DNA of 64,000 nt. Origin: Methanobrevibacter sp. GTDB taxonomy: Archaea > Methanobacteriota > Methanobacteria > Methanobacteriales > Methanobacteriaceae. A program made the position numbers and the translations under genes. Positions 29,934-39,457 of the stretch are shown one piece after another; position 1 is the stretch's first letter; each line of letters begins with the position of its first letter. A model generated the notes under the pieces. That model was not told the origin of the DNA. It saw nothing but the letters and a program-made list of their open reading frames with translations, and made no database searches. The stretch spans positions 124,001-188,000 of the forward strand of contig JALFJX010000009.1 of the NCBI GenBank assembly GCA_022775905.1. Direction: 5' to 3'.

Positions 29934-30452
29934 TTATATTAAAGTTTCTAATAATGAATACCTAATTTCAATTTTCTCAAATGGGTTTTTAGAAATATCA
30001 TTATGAGATGGAATTTCAACCAGATTTTCACTTTCAGTGACATTATCCTTTAAATAATCCGGATAAATCACATAATCAAAATCATCATCCACAATATTGA
30101 ATCCCATATCCAAAACAATGTCCTTTAAAAAATTAGAGTAAACTTTGACATTGACATCTCTTTTGAAATTAGATGATAAATATTTTTTACATAACCCATA
30201 ATCCTCAAAAAAGGTCAATACATCTACATCAGATAGTTCATTTTGAGTGATTTTGGAGACTTTTTTAATACTTTCAAAAACTTGTGAAGGAGTATTGATT
30301 TTAATGGCCAAAGAATTCATTTCAACTTTGCTTTCTGACAATAAAATAGCCAAATCACCTTCTTCTTCATCTGGAAATTTATTTACAACATAATCAGAAA
30401 TACCTGCCAATTTGACAATTTCTTCACACATTGGTGTTGTGATTATTTTCAT
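29934..30452 (-). CDS. Unrecognised 172-aa protein beside mmp7
   Basis: I do not recognise this family with confidence. The start ([26 protein letters not shown]) and a later [15 protein letters not shown] look like a compact alpha-beta protein; no signal peptide or membrane segment. It precedes mmp7 by 53 bp on the same strand and is divergent from comB across only 38 bp. Its place next to mmp7 and mmp10 suggests a methanogen-specific protein, possibly one of the less studied methanogenesis markers, but that is inference from context. Confidence 0.75.
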   Translation of the reverse strand: MKIITTPMCEEIVKLAGISDYVVNKFPDEEEGDLAILLSESKVEMNSLAIKINTPSQVFESIKKVSKITQNELSDVDVLTFFEDYGLCKKYLSSNFKRDVNVKVYSNFLKDIVLDMGFNIVDDDFDYVIYPDYLKDNVTESENLVEIPSHNDISKNPFEKIEIRYSLLETLI

Positions 30453-30490
30453 AATAATATTATATATTACTCTTTGATATAAATTAATTC

Positions 30491-31174
30491 ATGAAAGTTA
30501 CATTAAGTTTTGAAGAAAGTGAAAGTTTGGATGTTTCAATAATGGTTGATGCACTAAGAGCCAGTTCCACAATAACATTGGCTTTGGATAATTTCAATAA
30601 AGTAATTCCATGCTTCACACCTGAAGCGGCATTTGAGTTGAAAGAAAAACTTGGTGGAGTTGTTGCAGGAGAACGTGGAGGCAAAAAGATTGAAGGTTTT
30701 GACCTTGGAAATTCCCCGGTTGCAATAAAAGATTACAAAACCGACAATGACCATCTAATTTTAACAACAAGCAACGGAACAAGAATACTTAAGAATATGA
30801 AATCCACAGTGCTTGTTGGATCCATGATTAATGCACGTGAAGCTGCACGTAGAAGCATTGAAATTGCAGATGACCATATTGACGTCGTGATGGCAGGAGT
30901 TAAAGGAGAATTTGCAATAGAGGACTTTTTGGCATCCGGCGAGATATTATACTGGATCAGTCAGGAATTAGATGACTGTGAGTTAAGTGAATATGCAAAA
31001 TCAGCAATTCTTGCAAGCAGAGATTATGACTCATTAAAAGAAGCATTCACAAATTCAAGATCAGCTAGAAGATTGATTGAACTTGGCTATGAAAGTGATG
31101 TGGAACTTTGCAGTATGAAGAACATCTCCACAAATGTGGCAATCTATGAAAATCAAGAATTAATATTATTATAA
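30491..31174 (+). CDS. comB: 2-phosphosulfolactate phosphatase ComB
   Basis: Dephosphorylates 2-phosphosulfolactate in coenzyme M synthesis. The 227-aa protein carries the family motifs VDALRASSTI (about residues 18-27), GGVVAGERGGKKIEGFDLGNSP and LTTSNGTRIL. An ATTATATATTA box lies 27 bp upstream with no ribosome-binding site, so it is probably leaderless. comC, the next enzyme in the same pathway, is at 46.7 kb. Confidence 0.93.
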   Translation: MKVTLSFEESESLDVSIMVDALRASSTITLALDNFNKVIPCFTPEAAFELKEKLGGVVAGERGGKKIEGFDLGNSPVAIKDYKTDNDHLILTTSNGTRILKNMKSTVLVGSMINAREAARRSIEIADDHIDVVMAGVKGEFAIEDFLASGEILYWISQELDDCELSEYAKSAILASRDYDSLKEAFTNSRSARRLIELGYESDVELCSMKNISTNVAIYENQELILL

Positions 31175-31229
31175 AGATTAACTTTATATATTATTCTTAT
31201 TTAATAATATATGATAACATAATAAAGAA

Positions 31230-32411
31230 GTGTTTTTTTTGAATAGAGAATTATTAACAATTATTGGTACCGCTCATGTATCTGAAGAAAGTGTTAATGA
31301 AGTAAAGGATGCTATCTATGAACAACACCCAGATATCGTTGCTATCGAACTTGACAGAGGACGATATATAAAAATAAGAAATAAAATGAGAGGTGTTGAA
31401 GAGGACGATAACATCCAGATTACTAGAATAATCAAAGAAAATAAAGTAGGATTATTCTTAGTTAGTACACTTCTCGGATATTTCCAGTCAAAGATTGGAG
31501 CAGAAGTGGATGTTGATCCAGGTTCTGAAATGATTGGTGCTATCGAAGCATGTGAAGACTTGAATATTCCAATTGCTCTTATTGACCGTGAGATAAATAC
31601 TACATTACAAAGGGCATTGAATAAAATGGGCTTTATGGAAAAAGCAAAATTTGGATATGGTCTAATAGCTTCAGTTCTAGGATTTGATGATGAAGAAGAA
31701 GACATTGATATTGAAGACTTGAAAAACTCCGAAAATATTGATGACATGATGGAAATGTTTAAAGATGAGGCTCCAAGCATTTATGAAGTTCTTGTACATG
31801 AAAGAGACGCATACCTTGCCGGAAAAATAATGCAAATACCATATGAACATGTTATTGCAGTTGTTGGAGCTGGACACAAACCTGGAATTGAAAAATACCT
31901 TGATAACCCAGAAACCTTACCAAACTTAAAAGAATTGGAAGTCATCAATGATAAAAAAGGCATTCCATGGCTTAAAATATTCCTAGCAATGATTCCAATA
32001 TTATTTGTTGTGATATTTTTTCTGGCATTTTTTAATGGGATAAACATCACAGGAAACATCTATGAATTCATAGTAATCAGTGTGATTATGGGTTTTATCG
32101 GATCAATTCTTTCAGGTTCCAAAATCCAATCAGCAATTGTTGGTGGTATAGTTGCTCCATTAACTATTATACATCCATTGCTTGCTGCAGGATGGTTTTC
32201 AGGATTGACTGAAGCAAAATACAGAAATGTAAGACAAAGTGACATTAAGAATCTTGCCAAAATCGAAAGTCTTAAAGATTTATGGCATAACAATATATTC
32301 AGAATATTGCTTGTAGTTATTGGAACCAATTTAGGAGTTAGCCTTGCTACCTTGGTAATTTTACCATCAAAAGTTTTCATACCATTATTCATGAAAATAT
32401 TTGGCGGATAA
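31230..32411 (+). CDS. TraB-family membrane protein
   Basis: A 393-aa TraB/PrgY-family protein: N-terminal domain with LLTIIGTAHVSEESV and IVAIELDRGRY, central GAIEACEDLNIPIALIDREI and VVGAGHKPGIEKYL, then several C-terminal membrane segments (about 250-340 and 360-390). The start is either GTG 31230 or TTG 31239; the latter begins directly before the conserved strand, and neither has a clear ribosome-binding site. In bacteria PrgY-type proteins inhibit peptide pheromones; the archaeal role is unknown. Confidence 0.85.
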   Translation: MFFLNRELLTIIGTAHVSEESVNEVKDAIYEQHPDIVAIELDRGRYIKIRNKMRGVEEDDNIQITRIIKENKVGLFLVSTLLGYFQSKIGAEVDVDPGSEMIGAIEACEDLNIPIALIDREINTTLQRALNKMGFMEKAKFGYGLIASVLGFDDEEEDIDIEDLKNSENIDDMMEMFKDEAPSIYEVLVHERDAYLAGKIMQIPYEHVIAVVGAGHKPGIEKYLDNPETLPNLKELEVINDKKGIPWLKIFLAMIPILFVVIFFLAFFNGINITGNIYEFIVISVIMGFIGSILSGSKIQSAIVGGIVAPLTIIHPLLAAGWFSGLTEAKYRNVRQSDIKNLAKIESLKDLWHNNIFRILLVVIGTNLGVSLATLVILPSKVFIPLFMKIFGG

Positions 32412-32474
32412 AATAAAGTTTTTATATATGAACTTAGTTATATTATTATACTATTCATTTTAAGGAAGAAAATC

Positions 32475-32687
32475 ATGTATTTTATATTTCGTTGTGATTG
32501 TGGACGTGCACTCTATGCAAAAGAGGGAGTAGCTACACGCAAATGCGTTTGTGGTAAAACATTAAAAGTAAAATCAAGACGCATATTTCAAAAGGTAGCA
32601 ACAAGAGAGGAAGCGTCATTGGCTGTACAGCAGATGCAAGATAAAATATATGGAAACACTGGATTCATGAAAGCCAGTGATTTATAA
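32475..32687 (+). CDS. DUF1922 zinc-ribbon protein (MTH1184 family)
   Basis: A 70-aa protein closely matching the small MTH1184 family, whose structure was solved by structural genomics. Four cysteines in CDCGRALYAKEGVATRKCVCG form one zinc site in the first half; the second half is a helix. The function is unknown. An AAGGAAGAAAATC ribosome-binding site precedes ATG. Confidence 0.85.
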   Translation: MYFIFRCDCGRALYAKEGVATRKCVCGKTLKVKSRRIFQKVATREEASLAVQQMQDKIYGNTGFMKASDL

Positions 32688-32705
32688 GTATATGGTTTGT
32701 TAAAA

Positions 32706-34034
32706 ATGATTGGAACGACATTCAAAATAATTATAATTATAATTTTAATCATTCTTACTGGATATTTATCAATGGCAGAACTTGCTGTTGTATCCATAAG
32801 AAAAGCGAAAATGCAGAAATACATAGAAGAAGGAAATAAAAACGCACAAATTGTTTTTGATTTACTCGAAGATCCAAACGAATTCTTATCTACAGTTCAA
32901 ATTGGAATTTCACTCATTGGTGTCTTGACTGGGGCATTCGGTGGAATAACCTTAGCTGAACCATTAGCTAAAATAATCTATTTTGTACCATATTGTGATA
33001 TGATTAGTGTAGCTTTGGTTGTTATTGTTACAACTTACCTAACTTTAGTTGTTGGAGAAATTGTACCGAAAGTAATTGCTTTAAATGACCCTGAAAAAGT
33101 TTCACTTAAAGTTGCAAGAAGCATGGTTATTCTATCCAAAATATCAAGACCTGTCAGTTTTGTTCTTGCAAAATCAAGTAGTTTTCTTTTATGGTTAATG
33201 AGAATCGAAGATAAAACCGATGAAATAGTTACCGAAGAAGAAATTGAACTGATGATTAAAGAAGGAAGAGAAGACGGAACTATCGAAAAAGAGGAAGAAG
33301 ACATTATCAAAAGAGTTTTCAAACTTGATGATCAAAAAGTTGAAAGTATAATGACTCCTCGTAACGAGATTATTTGGATTGACCTTGACGATGACAAAAA
33401 CGCAAATAAAGTCAAAATCATTGAAAGTAGAAGATCAATCTTCCCAATAGCTAACGGTGAATTGGATGATTTTATTGGGGTAGTTCAAGCAAAAGACATC
33501 CTTTCAATGATGTTTATTGAAGATGAAGAATTTGACATTCACAAAATCATAAAAGAACCTTTGGTAATCTCTGAACATTTAGAAACATTAGAATTATTAA
33601 AAGAATTCAAGGAAAACCAAGAATACGTACACATGTCTCTTGTAGTAGACGAATTTGGAAGTGTAGAAGGTTTAATCACATTAAACGATTTACTTGAAGG
33701 AATCGTTGGAGATATTCCTGGAATTGATGAAGAAGATGACCCTGAAGCAATAAAAAGAGATGACGGAACCTGGTTAATCGATGGAAGATACCCAATTGAC
33801 AAGTTTAAGGAATTGTTTGACTTTAAGGATTCCCTTCCTGATGAAGAAGAGGACAATTACACAACTCTTGCTGGATTTATCTTAAGTATCAGTGGAACTA
33901 TTCCAAATGAGAAAGACAAATACGAATGTGACAGATTCATATTTGAAATTATAGATATTGATGGTCACCAAATCGATAAGGTTCTTGTAACTGACCTTGG
34001 ACCACAAGAGGAAGAAACAGAAGAAGAGGAATAA
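32706..34034 (+). CDS. CorC/HlyC-type CBS membrane transporter
   Basis: A 442-aa protein with an N-terminal DUF21 membrane domain (about residues 1-170, including GYLSMAELAVVSIRKAKM), a CBS pair (about 200-330, MTPRNEIIWID and VDEFGSVEGLITLNDLLE) and a C-terminal CorC/HlyC domain (345-430). Relatives export or regulate Mg2+ and Na+; the exact ion is not clear. I chose ATG 32706 over the TTG at 32697. It overlaps or abuts the next gene by a stop/start 2 bp apart. Confidence 0.88.
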   Translation: MIGTTFKIIIIIILIILTGYLSMAELAVVSIRKAKMQKYIEEGNKNAQIVFDLLEDPNEFLSTVQIGISLIGVLTGAFGGITLAEPLAKIIYFVPYCDMISVALVVIVTTYLTLVVGEIVPKVIALNDPEKVSLKVARSMVILSKISRPVSFVLAKSSSFLLWLMRIEDKTDEIVTEEEIELMIKEGREDGTIEKEEEDIIKRVFKLDDQKVESIMTPRNEIIWIDLDDDKNANKVKIIESRRSIFPIANGELDDFIGVVQAKDILSMMFIEDEEFDIHKIIKEPLVISEHLETLELLKEFKENQEYVHMSLVVDEFGSVEGLITLNDLLEGIVGDIPGIDEEDDPEAIKRDDGTWLIDGRYPIDKFKELFDFKDSLPDEEEDNYTTLAGFILSISGTIPNEKDKYECDRFIFEIIDIDGHQIDKVLVTDLGPQEEETEEEE

Positions 34035-34035
34035 T

Positions 34036-34980
34036 ATGGATGCCGGAATAATAATCCAAGTTGTTTTATTGCTTGTGGGATTTGTATTTTTAATTAAGGG
34101 ATCCGACTTTTTTGTTGATGGATCAAGCAGCATCGCTTCACTTTTAAAAATACCAACAATAATTGTTGGATTGACAATTGTGGCATTTGGAACAAGTGCT
34201 CCTGAAGCTGCAGTATCCATAACATCATCCATTACTGGAAACAATGCAATGGCAGTAAGTAATGTCATTGGAAGTAACCTGTTCAACATGATGATGGTTA
34301 TCGGAATAGCTGCATTACTCAGCGATTTATTGATGGAAAAAAATGTTTTAAACAAAGATTTACCATTTCTCGTAGCAATTACAGTATTATTATCCATATT
34401 CATTTTACTTGGTTGGAACATATCAAGCATCGAAGGAATTATCCTACTGTTAATATTAATTGGTTATATTGCATATCTTGTTCATACAGCAAGAAAAGAC
34501 AGCCATGCAAAAGATGTTGAAAAGCCAAAACTAAGCCTTCCAAAAAGTATTGCATTCATCATTATTGGACTTGCAGGAATTATTATTGGTGGAGATTTAG
34601 TTGTTGATAGTGCTTCAGCTATAGCAATGGCACTTGGAATGAGTGAAACATTAATAGGTTTAACCATTGTTGCAATAGGCACATCTTTACCAGAACTTGT
34701 AACCTCAATTACTGCTTTAAAAAAAGGGGAAAATCAATTAGTTATAGGTAACGTTATTGGATCAAACATCTTTAACATACTATTTGTTCTAGGTGCAAGT
34801 AGTGCAATAAGCGAAATACCACTTGATTCAAGTTTACTTATAGATGTCATATTTATGATATTCATTACCGCATTGTGCTTCATATTCAGTAAAACACAAG
34901 AAAAATATGATAAAAAAGAAGGTATTATTTTAATAGCATTATTTATTGCATATATGGCCTTCGCAATTTTGAGAAATTAA
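34036..34980 (+). CDS. Ca2+/Na+ (CaCA family) antiporter
   Basis: A 314-aa cation exchanger with two inverted repeats, each with the signature: IVGLTIVAFGTSAPEAAVSI (about residue 44) and LIGLTIVAIGTSLPELVTSI (about residue 210), plus GSNLFNMMM and GSNIFNILF. About ten membrane helices. ATG 34036 with GAGGAATAAT is used rather than the longer in-frame ORF. Follows the CorC-type gene with a 1-bp gap, so the two are likely cotranscribed. Overlaps the convergent thiolation gene by 42 bp. Confidence 0.92.
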   Translation: MDAGIIIQVVLLLVGFVFLIKGSDFFVDGSSSIASLLKIPTIIVGLTIVAFGTSAPEAAVSITSSITGNNAMAVSNVIGSNLFNMMMVIGIAALLSDLLMEKNVLNKDLPFLVAITVLLSIFILLGWNISSIEGIILLLILIGYIAYLVHTARKDSHAKDVEKPKLSLPKSIAFIIIGLAGIIIGGDLVVDSASAIAMALGMSETLIGLTIVAIGTSLPELVTSITALKKGENQLVIGNVIGSNIFNILFVLGASSAISEIPLDSSLLIDVIFMIFITALCFIFSKTQEKYDKKEGIILIALFIAYMAFAILRN

Positions 34981-35814
34981 TTCTTTTAATTCACAAGCCT
35001 TACAGACATTGGATGAAGTTGGCTCACCACACACTTCACATTCATTAAGGTTTGTGGATATGTAATTTTCAAAAGTCAATATCTTTTGGAAAGATTCCAT
35101 CACATTATTTTTAACACCAGGATAGTGATCTTCACTTACGTTCAGGAATTCCTTGATTTTAGCTCTCAAAGACAAATGAGAATACGGACATTCAGCAAAA
35201 TGAATATCAATATTATTAATTACAGCCCACATCCCTACTTCTTTTTCCGGTGTGTTCCATAACGGTTTTATTCTTGGAACCAATTTTGGATGAATAACAT
35301 CAAGTTCAGGGCCGAATTTGGAAAATTTAATTGTATCTCCACGTGCAAAACTCATTAAAAAAGATTGAATTTCATCATCTAAATTGTGTCCAGTAGCTAT
35401 TTTTACTGCACCTAACTCATATGCAGTCTTATTTAAGATATTTCTTCTAAATACCCCACAAGGAATGCATGCACTCTTAAAATCCTGATAAATATCGTCA
35501 AGAGCAAAACCTTCTTCATCTTTAAATGATTTTTGAACTAATTTAACACCTAATTCACGAGCATTATTAACAGCAGAGTCAATACCATGTTGTCTGTAGC
35601 CTTCGATTCCTTCATCTACACTAATAGCTACCAAATCAAAATCCAGATATTCTTGATAATTTTTTAGTGCATGTAAAGTAAGTACACTATCTTTACCTCC
35701 AGATAATGCTACTGCTATCAATTCGCCTTCTTTAATCAATTCATAGTCATGGATTAATGTATTAATCCTTGTAAAAATATGTTCATTGAATTCATCTTTG
35801 TTTAATTTAACCAT
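34939..35814 (-). CDS. tRNA 2-thiolation enzyme, TtuA/Ncs6 family
   Basis: A 291-aa PP-loop ATP pyrophosphatase: ALSGGKDS (about residues 35-42), CIPCGVFRR (about 115) and HNLDDEIQ, with zinc-finger cysteines near both ends, including CEVCGEPTSSNVCKAC at the C-terminus. The two CIPC cysteines plus a later ECPYSHLS cysteine would hold the [4Fe-4S] cluster used to thiolate uridine 34 or 54 in tRNA. Which position is modified cannot be told from sequence alone. Confidence 0.88.
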   Translation of the reverse strand: MVKLNKDEFNEHIFTRINTLIHDYELIKEGELIAVALSGGKDSVLTLHALKNYQEYLDFDLVAISVDEGIEGYRQHGIDSAVNNARELGVKLVQKSFKDEEGFALDDIYQDFKSACIPCGVFRRNILNKTAYELGAVKIATGHNLDDEIQSFLMSFARGDTIKFSKFGPELDVIHPKLVPRIKPLWNTPEKEVGMWAVINNIDIHFAECPYSHLSLRAKIKEFLNVSEDHYPGVKNNVMESFQKILTFENYISTNLNECEVCGEPTSSNVCKACELKELISQNCEGHICNK

Positions 35815-35865
35815 TACTAAATTAATTTATAGAAAGATAAATAAATAATTTTAGTAGGTGAAAAA

Positions 35866-36171
35866 ATGATAACATGTGATTTTGCAATATTACCGGTCGG
35901 AACAGAAACTACTGAATGTAAAGATTATGTAACTGCAGCTGTTCAATCCATCAAGGATTCAGGACTCAGCTACCAATTGACTGGAATGGGAACACAAATA
36001 GAAGCAGACAACTTAGAAGAACTCTACTCTACAATAGCTAAAGCGCAAGAAGCAATTTTTGAACTTGGAATAGATAGAGTATACACAGTCATAAAAGTAG
36101 ACGACAGAAGAGATCTTGAAAACAGAACTTTAGACGCTAAAGTTGATACTGTAAATAAAATGTTAAAATAA
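35866..36171 (+). CDS. MTH1187-family thiamine-binding protein
   Basis: A 101-aa ferredoxin-like-fold protein of the MTH1187/YkoF family (MITCDFAILPVGTE, YQLTGMGTQIEADN, RVYTVIKVDDRRD). Members bind thiamine or its HMP moiety and form tetramers. GGTGAAAAA precedes ATG. The role in vivo is not established. Confidence 0.9.
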   Translation: MITCDFAILPVGTETTECKDYVTAAVQSIKDSGLSYQLTGMGTQIEADNLEELYSTIAKAQEAIFELGIDRVYTVIKVDDRRDLENRTLDAKVDTVNKMLK

Positions 36172-36193
36172 ATAAAAAAAAGAAAATTAGCAA

Positions 36194-37300
36194 TTAAGCT
36201 AATTTTTCAGAAGCAGTTTTAACAGCTTCGATAACTAAATCCAAATCTTCTTTTGATAAAGATGGATGAGCTGGAAGAGAAATAACATTGTCAGCAGCAA
36301 TTTCTGCATTTGGAGAATTTCCAGTTATTCCTAATGATTTGTAGATTGGTTGATTGTATAATGGAATTGGGTAATAAATTCCAGTTCCAACACCACATTC
36401 ATTGATAATGTCTACCCAATCATCTCTATTTCCTTTTTCAACTCTGATTGTGTATTGATGATATACATGTTTTGAGTTATCTTCACAGTAAGGAGTTACA
36501 ACACCATCAACATCTTTTAAACCTTCATTTAAGTAAGCTGCATTTTTGATTCTTGCATCATTGAATCCATCGATTTTATCCAATTGAGCAAGACCAATTG
36601 CTGCAGAAATATCAGTCATTCTGAAGTTGTATCCGATTTCATCGTGATGATATCTTACGCTTGCACCGTGAGCTCTGAAAATTTTAGCTTTTTCAGCTAA
36701 CTCTTCATCGTTAGTAGTGATTATTCCACCTTCAGAAGTAGTCATGTTTTTAGTTGGATAAAAACTGAAACAAGCCATGTCTCCCATATTACCAACGTTT
36801 CTACCATTGCATGTTGCACCATGAGCTTGTGCAGCATCTTCAATGACTATTAAACCGTGTTTTTCAGCAATTTCATTGATTCTATCCATATTTGCAGATT
36901 GTCCATATAATTGAACAGGTAAAATAGCTTTAGTATTTTCAGTTATTAATGCTTCAATTGATTCAGGGTCTATTGTGTATGTTTTTAAATCAATGTCAGC
37001 AAAGACAGGTTTTGCACCAGTGTATACGATTGAATTTCCAGTTGCAATAAAAGTGAATGGAGTTGTGATTACTTCATCTCCTTCGCCAATACCACAGGAG
37101 AGTAATGCAACGTGTAATGCAGCAGTTCCAGAGTTAACAGCAATACCATAATCTGCTCCAACCCATTCAGCGAATTTTTGTTCAAATTCTTCAACTTTTG
37201 GTCCTTGAGCGATCATGCCTGATTTTAAAACTTCGACCACATTTTCAATTTCTTCTTCTCCAATTATTGGTTTTGCAATTGGGACTTTAATATTTGCCAC
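36194..37300 (-). CDS. DegT/DnrJ/EryC1-type sugar aminotransferase
   Basis: A PLP aminotransferase of about 368 aa. The PLP lysine is in [16 protein letters not shown], and EDAAQAHGA carries the PLP-nitrogen aspartate. Related enzymes aminate nucleotide-linked sugars used in surface glycans or N-glycosylation. I chose GTG 37300 (VANIKVPI) because GGTGATTTAT precedes it, as in other genes here, and this start resembles the family; an in-frame ATG at 37312 would place the GGTGAT inside the gene. Confidence 0.85.
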   Translation of the reverse strand: MANIKVPIAKPIIGEEEIENVVEVLKSGMIAQGPKVEEFEQKFAEWVGADYGIAVNSGTAALHVALLSCGIGEGDEVITTPFTFIATGNSIVYTGAKPVFADIDLKTYTIDPESIEALITENTKAILPVQLYGQSANMDRINEIAEKHGLIVIEDAAQAHGATCNGRNVGNMGDMACFSFYPTKNMTTSEGGIITTNDEELAEKAKIFRAHGASVRYHHDEIGYNFRMTDISAAIGLAQLDKIDGFNDARIKNAAYLNEGLKDVDGVVTPYCEDNSKHVYHQYTIRVEKGNRDDWVDIINECGVGTGIYYPIPLYNQPIYKSLGITGNSPNAEIAADNVISLPAHPSLSKEDLDLVIEAVKTASEKLA

Positions 37301-37406
37301 ATAAATCACCATATTAATAAATAAATATAAATTCTATACTAATCTTTAAATCTAATAATATTTAAAACATTACTTATTAGAAAAAAACATTTAAGAGTGA
37401 GATTTA

Positions 37407-38576
37407 ATGGAAGAATATAAAACCAAAATTATTGAAGAAGGATTGACAAAAATCGAGTTTCCAGAATTCGATAAAGTATCTTCTGATGCACCTGTTTTTT
37501 ATAACCCCCACATGGAATTGAACAGAGACTTATCCATCCTTGCAATACAAACTTTCCAAAAAGAACAAGACCATGAAATCAACATTTGCGATTTGTTTGG
37601 AGGAAGTGGAATACGCGGTATCCGTTATAAAAATGAAATTGACGGCGTTGGCAAAGTTTCAATCAACGATATCAGTGAAGTGGCAAACCATTACGAAAGA
37701 CACAATATTGAATTGAACAATTTAGAAGATGTCGAAGTATACCAACATGATGCAAGCATGCTTCTTAGAATGAAACGTGGCGAATTTGATGTAATAGACA
37801 TCGATCCGTTTGGAACTCCATCCCCATTCCTTGACTCATCAGGATACTGTGCTAGAAGAAACTCATTATTATGCGTTACAGCAACAGACACATCAGCATT
37901 ATGCGGAACATACAAAGAACCATGTATACGTAAATACAATGCAAAACCATACAAAAGCGAATACTGCCATGAAACCGGAATTAGAATATTGGCAGGTTTT
38001 GTTGCACTCACTCTTTCAAAGTATGCAAAATGCATTGAAGTAAAAATGTCCCATAGTACTGAACATTATATGAGATTATACCTGGAAATTAAAAAAGGTT
38101 CAAAAAGAACTGATGAAACATTAAAAAATATCGGTTACATCAGCCATTGTAAACATTGCCACCACAGACAAACAAGTAACGGCCTTGCAGGACCAATTGC
38201 TGAAGTATGTCCTGTCTGCGGTGAAAAATTGATTCAAGCAGGACCTTTATGGTTAGGATCTATACAAAATGCTGAGTTTATCCAGAAAATGATTGAAGAA
38301 ACTGAACACAAAAAAATCAACACTGAAAAGGAAGCATTGAAATTATTGAACAAATGCCTATTGGAAGCCGATGCACCTGCTACATTCTTCGATATCCACA
38401 GCATATGTAAGACATTGAAAGTTAGCGCTCCCAAATTTGATTTGATATTAGATGAACTAAAAAAAGAGGGATTTATAGCCGTTAAAACACATTTCAAGCC
38501 ATTAGGTTTGAAAACAGATGCTCCTGTTGATAAAATTAAAGAGATACTTATCGATTTACAGAGTACAATATTTTAG
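37407..38576 (+). CDS. trm1: tRNA (guanine26-N2)-dimethyltransferase Trm1
   Basis: Makes N2,N2-dimethylguanosine at position 26 of tRNA. The 389-aa protein has the SAM-binding LFGGSGIRGIRYK (about residue 61), the catalytic VIDIDPFGTPSPFLD, and a zinc-like CKHCHHRQTS...CPVCGEK near residue 250. Length is typical. GAGTGAGATTTA precedes ATG and overlaps a sequence complementary to one of the small-RNA loop motifs at 57.1 kb (short match only). Confidence 0.95.
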   Translation: MEEYKTKIIEEGLTKIEFPEFDKVSSDAPVFYNPHMELNRDLSILAIQTFQKEQDHEINICDLFGGSGIRGIRYKNEIDGVGKVSINDISEVANHYERHNIELNNLEDVEVYQHDASMLLRMKRGEFDVIDIDPFGTPSPFLDSSGYCARRNSLLCVTATDTSALCGTYKEPCIRKYNAKPYKSEYCHETGIRILAGFVALTLSKYAKCIEVKMSHSTEHYMRLYLEIKKGSKRTDETLKNIGYISHCKHCHHRQTSNGLAGPIAEVCPVCGEKLIQAGPLWLGSIQNAEFIQKMIEETEHKKINTEKEALKLLNKCLLEADAPATFFDIHSICKTLKVSAPKFDLILDELKKEGFIAVKTHFKPLGLKTDAPVDKIKEILIDLQSTIF

Positions 38577-38778
38577 ATAAAAACCAATATAACAAATGAT
38601 ATTTTTATAAAAAATACCAAAAAAACACATAAATCTTAATGATTTTTAAAAAAAATAAGTAAAAAGTAAAAAAATTTATAAAGTTTTAAATATCATAAAA
38701 AATATATTACAGATTATACGGTTGATTAGAATTAATTGACCAATCTTGTATTAAGTCAATATTAAGAGGCATGTAAAG

Positions 38779-39255
38779 ATGGTAAAAGCTAAAGATAATG
38801 TTATTAAGTTGGACGATACTGACATCAACATTTTGAAAATAATCAATGAAGATGTAAGAACTTCTTATAGACAAATTTCTCGTAGTTTAGATGTATCTGT
38901 AGGAACTGTTCACAATCGTATTGATAAGATGGTTAAATCCGGAGTTATTAAAAAGTTCTCACCAGTAATTGACCACGAAAAATTAGGTTTCGTTTTAACC
39001 ACAATCATAGGTGTAAGAGTAAAAGGTGGAAAACTCAAAAATTGGGAAGAAAAAACATTTTTCAACAAAAACGTTGTTGGAATCTATGATGTTACCGGGG
39101 AATACGATGCATTTTTAATTGCTAAGTTCAGAAACACCAATGAATTAAATGCATTCATTAAAGAGTTATTAAAAGACCCAATTATAGAAAGAACCTATAC
39201 TCAAACTGTTTTAGATGTAATCAAAGAAGATATGGGATCTTCAAACATCTTATAA
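38779..39255 (+). CDS. Lrp/AsnC-family transcriptional regulator
   Basis: A 158-aa regulator: winged helix (residues about 12-65, TYR-type HTH with RTSYRQISRSLDVSVGTVHNRID) and a C-terminal RAM ligand-binding domain. Archaeal Lrp proteins form octamers and respond to amino acids. No targets are visible. It is followed by a perfect hairpin terminator. Confidence 0.92.
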   Translation: MVKAKDNVIKLDDTDINILKIINEDVRTSYRQISRSLDVSVGTVHNRIDKMVKSGVIKKFSPVIDHEKLGFVLTTIIGVRVKGGKLKNWEEKTFFNKNVVGIYDVTGEYDAFLIAKFRNTNELNAFIKELLKDPIIERTYTQTVLDVIKEDMGSSNIL

Positions 39256-39266
39256 ATTTATTTTTT

Positions 39267-39307
39267 AAAGTAGTTCAACCGAACTACTTTCACCCAACAC
39301 TTTTTTT
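39267..39307 (+). terminator. Hairpin terminator of the Lrp-type gene
   Basis: AAAGTAGTTC (39267-39276) and GAACTACTTT (39281-39290) form a perfect 10-bp stem with loop AACC. A T7 run lies ten bases later at 39301. The spacing is longer than in bacterial terminators. Confidence 0.55.
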
Positions 39308-39457
39308 CAAAGTATATTTTTTCTGAACTATTTTTATAAAATTTGTAAAAAAATAACAATTGTAATGAAAAGTTAACTAAATGGCATAAAAATTTATTAA
39401 ACTATATAAATAAAAACAGACAATACATATAGTATTAGATATTAAAACTTAGAGGTT

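Noticed and set aside
37394-37400. trm1 ribosome-binding site as a second small-RNA target
   Set aside because: Only about 7-8 base pairs, expected by chance in purine-rich sites.
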